From contig JAJQRF010000002.1 of NCBI GenBank assembly GCA_021228405.1, forward strand, positions 1 to 64,000: DNA of 64,000 nucleotides. The letters run 5' to 3'. This DNA is from Pyrinomonadaceae bacterium. Its GTDB lineage: Bacteria > Acidobacteriota > Blastocatellia > Pyrinomonadales > Pyrinomonadaceae. The translations under genes and the position numbers were made by a program. Each line of letters opens with the position of its first letter. Position 1 is the first letter of the stretch. This document shows positions 1 through 6,636 of this stretch, piece by piece. The notes under the pieces are model-generated. The model saw nothing but the letters and a program-made list of their open reading frames with translations. It was not told where the DNA came from and ran no database searches.

Positions 1-123
1 TTAGTTGATTTTCCATGGTAAGAAAATTCTACCAATCAGCCGGTTTGTCTGTCTTTTAACTACTGATTCACATTTTAATCCGATTTTTCAATAATTCTAC
101 ATAAATTGAGAGGTAAATAAATA

Positions 124-483
124 ATGGCACGTACAAAGAAAACATCGAAAATATTGGAATCGGCAAGAACCCGTCTGGCAGGATTGAGATCGATCAGCGA
201 CACGCTCGATCTCGGCGACGACGTGAAATTGTCCGATTACGAAGCAAAGATAAACGGCACGAACGGTTCGCTCGAAAATTACAATTCGTCGCTCTCGGTC
301 GCAGATGCAAATCAGGATATTTATGAAGCGGACGAAAAAGACCTGAAAGATTATCACGAACGCATTTTGCTCGCCGTTGCCGTCAAATACGGCAAGGACA
401 GCATCGAATATCAGAAGGCGGGCGGAACGAGAAAATCGGAAAGACGCAAACCCAAAAAAGACAAAAAGCCGCCGGAAGAATAA
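124..483 (+). CDS. Conserved hypothetical protein, 119 aa
   Basis: The protein is small, soluble and highly charged, with no signal peptide or membrane segment. Its N-terminus is basic (MARTKKTSKILESARTR), the middle looks helical, and the C-terminus is a Lys/Arg/Pro-rich tail from about residue 100. The ATG follows a good ribosome binding site (GAGAGG, about 10 bases upstream). I recall similar proteins of about 120 aa with a YGKDSxEYxxAGGxRKSERKRP-like ending in cyanobacteria and other bacteria, all of unknown function. The basic tail could bind nucleic acid, but nothing in the sequence proves it. It stands alone: a hairpin follows it and the next gene is a DsbB homologue. Confidence 0.8.
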   Translation: MARTKKTSKILESARTRLAGLRSISDTLDLGDDVKLSDYEAKINGTNGSLENYNSSLSVADANQDIYEADEKDLKDYHERILLAVAVKYGKDSIEYQKAGGTRKSERRKPKKDKKPPEE

Positions 484-514
484 CCGCTGAAAGTTGTTTT
501 CGGCTGCTATAATT

Positions 515-557
515 CAAAGACGCAGAAGTTTTTATTTCGATAAACTCTGCGTCTTTG
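515..557. repeat. Intergenic hairpin after the first gene
   Basis: A 16-base arm (CAAAGACGCAGA-AGTTT) pairs with AAACTCTGCGTCTTTG around a 10-base loop, with one bulged base. It lies 30 bases past the stop codon and probably ends or protects the transcript. There is no long U-run. Confidence 0.6.
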
Positions 558-621
558 TGCATTCATTTGGTATCATTATTTGAAGTTGATGCGAAGATAA
601 ATTCGGATGTTTCGAGTTTTT

Positions 622-670
622 TTATTAATAACTCACCTTATTTTTTAACTTGTGTAAGGTGAATTAATAA
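622..670. repeat. Inverted repeat
   Basis: TTATTAATAACTCACCTTA pairs imperfectly with TAAGGTGAATTAATAA. The gap 484-725 holds only this, the hairpin before it and a short family-A repeat after it. I see no gene there. Confidence 0.55.
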
Positions 671-681
671 GACTTTTGTTT

Positions 682-710
682 GGAGTAACGCCGCCTGAAG
701 GCGTGACTCC
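682..710. repeat. Family A inverted repeat (short copy)
   Basis: GGAGT...ACTCC arms enclose CGCCTGAAGGCG. The same core recurs at 2683-2740, 52420-52475 and 61161-61255, always between genes, so this is a dispersed family. This copy sits just upstream of the dsbB-like gene. Confidence 0.6.
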
Positions 711-725
711 GAACTTGAATAATAT

Positions 726-1175
726 ATGAAAAATGCAGGACGAAATGAGGTTTCGGGGTTGAGGCGGTTTAGTCATCTTTTTGCTTATGCGGCTTGGCTG
801 ATCGCGTTGGCGGGGTTGGTCGGGAGCCTGTTTTTCAGCGAGGTGATGAGTCTTCCGCCGTGCGTTTTGTGTTGGTATCAGCGGATCGCGGCGTATCCGC
901 TCGTCGTGATTATCGCGGTCGGGATTTTACTGCGCGACGTGCGGATGAAATATTATGCACTGCCGCTTTCGGTCATCGGTTTGATAATCGCCGTTTATCA
1001 TAATCTGCTTTATTACGGCGTTATTCAAGAACCGCTCGTGCCTTGCACGGAGGGCGTTCCGTGCACTTTGCAACAGATCGAATGGCTCGGGTTTATCACG
1101 ATTCCCTTTATGTCGCTGGTGTCGTTTGCCGTCATCAGTTTGTTATTATTGTTTTATAAACCGAAGGAAGTTTAG
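726..1175 (+). CDS. Disulfide bond formation protein, DsbB/BdbC family
   Basis: This 149-aa inner-membrane protein has four predicted membrane segments. The first periplasmic loop carries the CVLC pair (C46, C49) followed by WYQR, the family's hallmark. The second loop carries C107 and C113 (PCTEGVPC). DsbB/BdbC proteins reoxidise a DsbA-type thiol oxidase and pass electrons to quinone. Length and cysteine spacing fit the short BdbC-like branch better than E. coli DsbB. Its natural partner, a membrane-anchored DsbA-like protein, lies 260 bases downstream on the same strand, but a foldback element separates them. Function is inferred from family motifs. Confidence 0.88.
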   Translation: MKNAGRNEVSGLRRFSHLFAYAAWLIALAGLVGSLFFSEVMSLPPCVLCWYQRIAAYPLVVIIAVGILLRDVRMKYYALPLSVIGLIIAVYHNLLYYGVIQEPLVPCTEGVPCTLQQIEWLGFITIPFMSLVSFAVISLLLLFYKPKEV

Positions 1176-1180
1176 AATTT

Positions 1181-1418
1181 ATCTCAAAAACAAGGCTTTA
1201 AGCCGCGTTAGCGGCACAATGAATTTAGACATGTAATTTATTGTACGGTAGAGAGTGATTAAAAAATTTGTCGCGTTAGCGACAATTGAATATTATCAAC
1301 TGTTTTTCAATCGTCACTGACGCGACGAAAATTTATTTGATTCGTCAACCGTGCAATAAATTACACGTCTAAATTCAGATAATCGCTACGCGATATTTAT
1401 TTTTACTATTTTCGAGAT
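1181..1418. repeat. 238-bp foldback (MITE-like) element
   Basis: Nearly the whole stretch is an imperfect inverted repeat about a centre near 1300. The best arms are 1221-1248 and 1349-1376, 28 bases with two mismatches. Further pairing runs outward to ATCTCAAAAA (1181) and TTTCGAGAT (1418), and inward through GTCGCGTTAGCGAC-like blocks. No open reading frame or clear target-site duplication is seen. It resembles a non-autonomous transposable or REP-like element sitting between the dsbB- and dsbA-like genes. Confidence 0.7.
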
Positions 1419-1436
1419 AGCTTCCGTTTTTTTATT

Positions 1437-2132
1437 ATGAGAAAAGATGTTCTGGTTTTAATTATAATTGCCGCCGTCGTTATTGTCGGCGCGGTGATGG
1501 GAGCGAAGTATTACCGCAGTTCGGTCGAAAATCAGCGGGTCGCGACAAGTCCTGCAAACAACGGCACGAAACCTGCGCCCGACCCGCAGGTTTTGGTGCG
1601 TCCCGACAGTCCGACGCTCGGCGCGCCGAATGCCGCCGTGACGATCGCCGAATTTCTCGACCCCGAATGCGAATCGTGCGCGGCATTCGCGCCGGTCGTT
1701 AAGAAAATGGTCGCGCAATATGACGGGAAGGTTCGATTGGTGATTCGCTATATGCCGCTTCATCCGAATTCGATCCCGGCGGCAAATTTTCTCGAATCTG
1801 CCGGAGAACAGGGAAAATACTGGGAAGCGCAGGAAATCCTTTTCAGAAATCAGCCCGAATGGGGCGAACGTCACGGCGCGCCGCCTTCGGCGCAACCCGC
1901 GAATATCGAAGCATTGTTCGAGAAATATGCGAAGGAAGCGGGACTGGACGTTGAAAAGGTGAAAAGTGCGGTCAAACAAAATCAATTTCAAGGCAAGATC
2001 GAACGCGACAAACGCGACGGTCAGACGCTCGGGGTGCGTCAAACACCGACGCTCTTTATCAACGGCAGAAAACTTTCGCGTTTGAGCGAAATCGATCTGA
2101 AAGCGTTGATCGAAGACGAATTAAAGAAATAG
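1437..2132 (+). CDS. Membrane-anchored DsbA-like thiol oxidoreductase
   Basis: The protein has 231 aa. Residues 5-24 form an uncleaved-looking N-terminal membrane anchor, followed by a linker rich in Pro, Asn and Ala. The thioredoxin-like domain of the DsbA/Thioredoxin_4 type runs from about 55 to 230. The active site is C78-E-S-C81 in FLDPECESCAAF, and the cis-proline is P204 in RQTPTLFING. It would act outside the membrane, forming or shuffling disulfides in secreted proteins, with the upstream DsbB-like protein as reoxidase. The CESC dipeptide is not the classical CPHC, so redox potential cannot be guessed. The start at 1437 gives the complete anchor. Confidence 0.87.
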   Translation: MRKDVLVLIIIAAVVIVGAVMGAKYYRSSVENQRVATSPANNGTKPAPDPQVLVRPDSPTLGAPNAAVTIAEFLDPECESCAAFAPVVKKMVAQYDGKVRLVIRYMPLHPNSIPAANFLESAGEQGKYWEAQEILFRNQPEWGERHGAPPSAQPANIEALFEKYAKEAGLDVEKVKSAVKQNQFQGKIERDKRDGQTLGVRQTPTLFINGRKLSRLSEIDLKALIEDELKK

Positions 2133-2159
2133 AAAAGCCGTAAAACCTTTCAGAATTCC

Positions 2160-2248
2160 GAACGCGGATCAGGCAGATTAGGCGGATCAGCACGGATATA
2201 TTTTATAAAAATTCGGTTGAATCCGCTTGATTCGCCCGATCCGCGTTC
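2160..2248. repeat. Family B inverted repeat (GCGGAT type)
   Basis: GAACGCGGATC at the left pairs with GATCCGCGTTC at the right, and the interior repeats GCAGATTAGGCGGATCA-like words. Related copies lie at 23222-23301, 24848-24941, 44937-45013 and 55533-55670. Confidence 0.65.
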
Positions 2249-2309
2249 AAAAAAAGATCGGTTTCTGCTTTTCTTATGAATAAAATTCAATCCAAAATCT
2301 AAAAAAGTT

Positions 2310-2669
2310 ATGGAAAATATAAACAATACGGCGGTCACGACCGAATCGGGTCTGACATATATCATTACGAAACAGGGCGATGGCGAACAGGTCAAAGCGG
2401 GGCAATTGGTGACGGTAAACTACACGGGACTTTTAACGAACGGCGCGATGTTCGACAGTTCGATCACGCGCAACGACCCGTTTTCGTTCGCAGTCGGTGC
2501 GGGAATGGTCATCAAGGGTTGGGATGAAGGTTTGCAGAAACTAAAGGTCGGCGATCACGCCATTCTGACGATTCCGCCATCCATCGGTTACGGCGCATCG
2601 GGCGCGGGCGGCGTGATTCCGCCGAATGCAACGCTCATTTTCATCATCGAAGTTCTCGGCGTGAAATAA
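2310..2669 (+). CDS. FKBP-type peptidyl-prolyl cis-trans isomerase
   Basis: This is a single FKBP domain of 119 aa with no signal peptide, so it is probably cytoplasmic. Family landmarks are VTVNYTGLLTNGAMFDSS, the PFSFAVGAGMVIKGWDEGLQKLKVGD core, and YGASGAGGVIPPNATLIFIIEVLGVK at the C-terminus. These include the Asp, Phe, Val-Ile and Trp positions that line the FKBP pocket. It would speed up proline isomerisation during folding. It stands alone between two repeats and is followed by a family-A repeat before a convergent gene. Confidence 0.93.
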   Translation: MENINNTAVTTESGLTYIITKQGDGEQVKAGQLVTVNYTGLLTNGAMFDSSITRNDPFSFAVGAGMVIKGWDEGLQKLKVGDHAILTIPPSIGYGASGAGGVIPPNATLIFIIEVLGVK

Positions 2670-2682
2670 ATCTTGGAAGCTT

Positions 2683-2740
2683 AGAGTCCCTTCTTTAGAA
2701 GGCTTTCGTTTAGCGATCAGCCGCCTGAAGGCGGGACTCT
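2683..2740. repeat. Family A inverted repeat in a convergent gap
   Basis: AGAGTCCC at the left and GGGACTCT at the right enclose TTCTTTAGAAGG and CCGCCTGAAGGCGG. It fills the gap between the FKBP gene and the minus-strand gene at 2753, and could act as a two-way terminator. Confidence 0.65.
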
Positions 2741-2752
2741 GAACTTAAATAC

Positions 2753-3451
2753 CTATTTCTTCAAAACAAATTCTCTGAAAAGATTGACCAAAGTGTTGAA
2801 GCCGAGCGAAACCGTGCCGTCGCGCAAGCCGTCCTTGTAATCGAAACGTTTCGGAAACCACACTTCGGCGGCAACGATGCTTCCCGTGTAAGTTCCGACC
2901 AGACGCGGAACTCCGACGACGCGTTTACCGTTCGTTTTGCGCGCCGTAAAGGTCGAAAGAACCGCGTTTTTGACGCGTGAACCGGGATCGCGTTTCCGAC
3001 TGCGGTAAAATCCGCTGTCGAGCTTTAATGTTTCGTCAAGCGCGTAGATCGTCGTGTTGCGAATCGCGCTTCTGCCGAGATTGGACGCGAAACGCCGTCC
3101 GAAACCTTCGGGCTTTTTGCCCCATTCCTCGGGTTCGTTGGCAAGCGTTCCGAATCCTGCGCCGATCGCATTTCCGAGAAGCGTGAACGGTCCGATGACG
3201 CTGTTGACATAGCGTTTGAAACGTTTTTCGGCATTCGGTCGGGTGTAAGCGGGAGTTTGAGCGGAAGCTGTCAGGACAGGTTCGGATATGTCTGCGGGGT
3301 TGGTTCGAGAAGCGGATTTTTCTTTTATTTTTTTACTTACAAAAGAAAAATCCTTACTCTCGGATAAATAGTTCGTCTGCGTCGTTTCCTGCGCGTTTGC
3401 AACGGAAACCGCACCGATCAAAAACAGTGCGAAAATTAGTGTTGATCTCAT
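2753..3451 (-). CDS. Secreted conserved hypothetical protein, 232 aa
   Basis: Residues 1-20 are a clear signal peptide ending in ANA-Q. A low-complexity stretch to about residue 65 follows, then a compact domain of about 165 aa with Gly/Arg-rich segments (IGPFTLLGNAIGAGF, EPEEWGKKPEGFGRRFASNLG). The EWG-x-GxGRR pattern is one I associate with secreted or outer-membrane-associated proteins common in Acidobacteriota, of unknown function. I recognise no catalytic motif. It converges on the FKBP gene, and thrC lies upstream on the same strand after a 66-base gap. Confidence 0.8.
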   Translation of the reverse strand: MRSTLIFALFLIGAVSVANAQETTQTNYLSESKDFSFVSKKIKEKSASRTNPADISEPVLTASAQTPAYTRPNAEKRFKRYVNSVIGPFTLLGNAIGAGFGTLANEPEEWGKKPEGFGRRFASNLGRSAIRNTTIYALDETLKLDSGFYRSRKRDPGSRVKNAVLSTFTARKTNGKRVVGVPRLVGTYTGSIVAAEVWFPKRFDYKDGLRDGTVSLGFNTLVNLFREFVLKK

Positions 3452-3517
3452 TAAAATTCCCTTTCTCAGTCTGTAAAATTTAGTAACCTTAATTTCATTC
3501 TGACAAAAAGAAACTGC

Positions 3518-4684
3518 TTAAGCAAAACACTCCAAATATTTTACGCCCGCGCCCGTGTTGAAAATCACGACCGTTTCGCCTTCCCCGACCAAATCCTTCT
3601 CGATCATTTCACGCAAAGCGGGCAGACACGCCGCGCCTTCGGGAGCGCAGAAAAGACCTTCCGCCGCGCCGATCTCTTTGACGGCGGAAACGAGATTTTC
3701 GTCCGAAACCGCGATTGCCGTGCCGTTTGACGCACGAATCGCGTCGAGAATCAGAAAATCGCCGATGGCTTTCGGAACGCGCAGACCCGAAGCGACCGTG
3801 TGTGCATTTTCAAATTCGTCGGCAAACCTGCTTCCAGCGTGAAAGGCGCGAACGATCGGCGCACATCCCGCCGATTGCACCGAAACCATTCGCGGACGTT
3901 TTGAATCTATCCAACCCATTTTCTCCATCTCGTCAAAGGCTTTCCACATCCCGATCAAACCCGTTCCGCCGCCGGTCGGGTAAAGAATCACGTCGGGCAA
4001 AGTCCAATCCAATTGTTCGGCAAGCTCGTAACCCATCGTTTTTTTGCCTTCGACGCGGTAGGGTTCTTTCAATGTCGAAACGTCAAACCAGCCTTCCGCA
4101 TCCTTCCGTTCGGCGACGATCTTTCCGCAATCGGTTATCAAACCGTCAACCAAAGTTACGAACGCGCCCGTTTGTTCGCATTCGACGATATTCGCTTTCG
4201 GCGTATCTTGGGGCATAAAAAGATGCGCTTCCATCCCCGCCCGCGAAGCGTAAGCCGCGAGTGCGCCCGCCGCATTTCCGGCGGAAGGCGCGGCAACCTT
4301 TTTCACGCCGAGTTCCTTCGCCATCGAAACCGCCGCCGACATTCCGCGCGCTTTAAAACTCTGCGTCGGGTTTGTCGATTCGTCTTTGATGTATAAATTG
4401 AGTTTTAAAGGAAGCGTCGCGGCAAGCCTTTCAACCTTCAAAAGCGGCGTAAAGCCTTCGCCCAAACAGACGATATTTTCAGGATTTTCGACGGGTAAAA
4501 CTTCCGCGTAACGCCATAGATTTTCGCTTCTCGTTTTCAGCGAATCTTTCGTCAGAGTTTGTTTCGCTGTTTCAAGATCGTAGAAAACAAGAAGCGGTTT
4601 TCCGCATTCGACGCAGAGATTATAAAGTTTGTTGGCTTCGTAGGTTTTTCCGCAATTGGCGCATTCGAGATGTGTCACGTTCAT
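3518..4684 (-). CDS. thrC: Threonine synthase
   Basis: This is a fold-type II PLP enzyme of 388 aa that converts O-phosphohomoserine to threonine, the last step of the pathway. An N-terminal zinc ribbon (C8, C11, C24, C27) is typical of the long archaeal and acidobacterial branch. The PLP lysine is K111 in [12 protein letters not shown] glycine-rich phosphate-binding loop, [14 protein letters not shown], and a serine/glycine segment near the end ([10 protein letters not shown]) complete the fold. No other threonine-pathway gene is adjacent, so it is not in a thr operon here. I see no leader peptide or attenuator. Confidence 0.95.
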   Translation of the reverse strand: MNVTHLECANCGKTYEANKLYNLCVECGKPLLVFYDLETAKQTLTKDSLKTRSENLWRYAEVLPVENPENIVCLGEGFTPLLKVERLAATLPLKLNLYIKDESTNPTQSFKARGMSAAVSMAKELGVKKVAAPSAGNAAGALAAYASRAGMEAHLFMPQDTPKANIVECEQTGAFVTLVDGLITDCGKIVAERKDAEGWFDVSTLKEPYRVEGKKTMGYELAEQLDWTLPDVILYPTGGGTGLIGMWKAFDEMEKMGWIDSKRPRMVSVQSAGCAPIVRAFHAGSRFADEFENAHTVASGLRVPKAIGDFLILDAIRASNGTAIAVSDENLVSAVKEIGAAEGLFCAPEGAACLPALREMIEKDLVGEGETVVIFNTGAGVKYLECFA

Positions 4685-4698
4685 AAAATTTCAGAATT

Positions 4699-4822
4699 GA
4701 CAGATTAACACAAACGAAAACGGTTTTGCCCACGAAACACACGAAAAAAACGAAAAGAAAAGCGAATTATTCTTTATCTTTTTTCGTCTTTTTCGTGTGT
4801 TTCGTGGGCAATAAATCTGTCA
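4699..4822. repeat. Family C inverted repeat (CACGAAA type)
   Basis: TGCCCACGAAACACACGAAA pairs with the mirrored TTTCGTGTGTTTCGTGGGCA, and the outer TGACAGATT pairs with AATCTGTCA. The left flank, AGAATTGACAGATTAACACA, is repeated identically near 14473-14492 upstream of the membrane-protein gene. Similar elements lie at 46942-47024 and 58996-59071. Confidence 0.65.
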
Positions 4823-4824
4823 AA

Positions 4825-5520
4825 TTATTTTGTAAGCATCGGTTTGAGTGCTTTGTAAACATTGTCGGTCATAATTTTCTCACCTTCCGCGTTCGGGTGA
4901 ATGCCGTCAGGTTGGTTCAATTCCTTTTTGAGCGCGACGTTTTCGAGCAGAAACGGCAGGAATTCGACCTTGTATTCGTCAGCGAGATCGGGAAAAACGG
5001 CTTGATATTCGCGCTGATAATCCGCACCGACGGCAGGCGGCGCGAACATTCCGCAAAGCAGAACTTTGATATTTTTCTTCTGCGCTTTTTGGATGATCTG
5101 CGCGAGATTTTTCTTCATTCTATCGACAGGCATTCTTCGCAAAAGGTCGTTTGCGCCGAGTTCGAGAATCAAAATCCGGACATTGTCCTGTTCCAAAACC
5201 CAATCGATTCTTTCCAGACCGCCTAAACTCGTGTCGCCCGAAACGCCCGCGTTCACGACTTCGTAATCGAAACCGTCGGCTTTTAATTTTTCCTGCAAAA
5301 GATAAGGATAAGATTCCTTTTCCGTCAGCCCGAAACCCGCCGTCAAGCTGTCGCCGAAAGCGACGATCTTCGGCTTATCGGTTTTGACCTGCGGCGTGAC
5401 GATCGGCTTTGCCGAAGCCTTGTTCGTGCCCTTCTGCATCTGCGAAACATCGCACGCGGAAAAGAGCGAAACCGTCAAAATAAATAAAAAACACGCGGTG
5501 AAATACTTATAAAACTTCAT
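4825..5520 (-). CDS. SGNH/GDSL esterase lipoprotein, TesA-like
   Basis: Starting at 5520 the protein has 231 aa and a lipoprotein signal with lipobox LFSAC (C23). An upstream in-frame start would bury this signal, so I reject it. The SGNH blocks are all present: GDSL with S58, the glycine in VNAGVSGDTS, GAND, and DGIHPNAEG with the catalytic Asp/His pair. The family hydrolyses acyl esters or lysophospholipids. It is divergent from an ABC ATPase and FtsX-like permease, the same order as tesA-ybbA-ybbP in E. coli. That supports the TesA call and suggests envelope lipid work. Here it is a lipoprotein rather than a soluble periplasmic enzyme. Confidence 0.88.
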   Translation of the reverse strand: MKFYKYFTACFLFILTVSLFSACDVSQMQKGTNKASAKPIVTPQVKTDKPKIVAFGDSLTAGFGLTEKESYPYLLQEKLKADGFDYEVVNAGVSGDTSLGGLERIDWVLEQDNVRILILELGANDLLRRMPVDRMKKNLAQIIQKAQKKNIKVLLCGMFAPPAVGADYQREYQAVFPDLADEYKVEFLPFLLENVALKKELNQPDGIHPNAEGEKIMTDNVYKALKPMLTK

Positions 5521-5660
5521 ACTTGCAAACTTTCTACGCTGAAATCCGTTAATAAGATGCAAAATTATGTTCACTTGTTTGCGCTTATTTCGCAAGCTAT
5601 CATTGAAACTGTTCGTCGTTGGTTGTTCGTGGTTCGTTGTTTTATTTCATTAAAACAAAA

Positions 5661-5689
5661 CTGACCACTGACCACTGACCACTGACCGC
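5661..5689. repeat. Heptamer tandem repeat (CTGACCA)x4
   Basis: Four units of CTGACCA (the last CTGACCG) lie just before the ybbA-like start. They belong to the class of heptameric tandem repeats seen throughout the window. A related GTTCGTGG/GTTCGTTG tract precedes it at 5610-5640. Confidence 0.75.
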
Positions 5690-5695
5690 TAACTT

Positions 5696-6385
5696 ATGAT
5701 CGAACTTAAAAATGTTTCCAAAGTCGTGCGCTCCGGCGCGGACGATCTGACAATTCTAGACGACGTTTCCTTTGCGATTCCCGACGGCGAATTTGTCGCT
5801 ATCACGGGCGCGTCGGGCAGCGGAAAATCGACACTTCTCGGCTTGATCGCAGGACTCGACGCGCCGAGCGACGGCGCGATTTTGATCGACAACGCCGATG
5901 TGACCAAGATGAGCGAAGACGAACTCGCAACTTTAAGAAGCGAAAAAGTCGGTTTCGTTTTTCAATCATTTCACCTGATCCCAAGCTTAACGGCGTTTGA
6001 AAACGTGATGATCCCGATGGAAATTCTCGGCTTAAAAGACGCGAAAACCCGCGCCGCCGAATTGTTAGCGCAAGTCGGTCTGACGAATCGCGGACATCAT
6101 TATCCGACCGAGCTATCGGGCGGCGAACAACAGCGCATCGCTATCGCCCGCGCTTTTTCAAATCAGCCGAAAATCCTGCTTGCCGACGAACCGACCGGTA
6201 ATCTCGATTCAAAAAACGGCGCGCATATTTTCGAGTTGATGACCGATCTGCACAAGCAAAACAACGTCACGCTCGTGCTCGTCACGCACGATCAGCATCT
6301 GGCGGAAATGGCGCAACGGCAAATCATTTTGAAAGACGGCAGACTTTTGAGCGACGCAAAAGCGACTGTTTCAAGCGAAAGATAA
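5696..6385 (+). CDS. ybbA: ABC transporter ATP-binding protein, YbbA/LolD type
   Basis: This 229-aa ATPase carries Walker A GASGSGKST (residues 38-46), a Q-loop in VFQSFHLIPSLTAFENV, the signature LSGGEQQRIAIARA, and Walker B LLADEPTGNLDS followed by the H-loop VTHD. It belongs to the MacB/LolD/YbbA group that works with FtsX-like permeases. The permease follows at 6637 and a TesA-like esterase is divergent upstream, matching the enterobacterial ybbA locus. A 21-bp repeat array separates it from the permease. The exact substrate is unknown; a lipid or lysophospholipid-related role is only suggested by context. Confidence 0.9.
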   Translation: MIELKNVSKVVRSGADDLTILDDVSFAIPDGEFVAITGASGSGKSTLLGLIAGLDAPSDGAILIDNADVTKMSEDELATLRSEKVGFVFQSFHLIPSLTAFENVMIPMEILGLKDAKTRAAELLAQVGLTNRGHHYPTELSGGEQQRIAIARAFSNQPKILLADEPTGNLDSKNGAHIFELMTDLHKQNNVTLVLVTHDQHLAEMAQRQIILKDGRLLSDAKATVSSER

Positions 6386-6395
6386 AATAATTTCG

Positions 6396-6626
6396 TCAAC
6401 AGATAAAATGAAAATATCGACTGACAAAATGATTTTATCAACCGACAAAATGAAAATATCAACAGATAAAATGATTTTATCAACCGACAAAATGAAAATA
6501 TCAGTTGATGAGAACTTTTTATCAACCGACGAAAATATTTTATCAACTGACGGAAAGAAAATATCAATCGACGAATTTTTTTTATCAATTGACGAAATGT
6601 TTTTGTCGAGCGTCGGAAATTTTTTA
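6396..6626. repeat. Tandem array of eleven 21-bp units
   Basis: Eleven consecutive units are exactly 21 bp each. The consensus starts TCAACYGACAAAATG and ends in alternating GAAAATA or GATTTTA. Neighbouring units form short palindromes such as TTTTATC-AACA-GATAAAA. Because 21 is a multiple of three, the array stays open in several frames; one frame gives a repeating seven-residue MKISTDK/MILSTDK pattern. I treat it as a DNA-level repeat, not a gene. It fills the gap between ybbA- and ybbP-like genes. Confidence 0.9.
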
Positions 6627-6636
6627 ACGCGAATTT

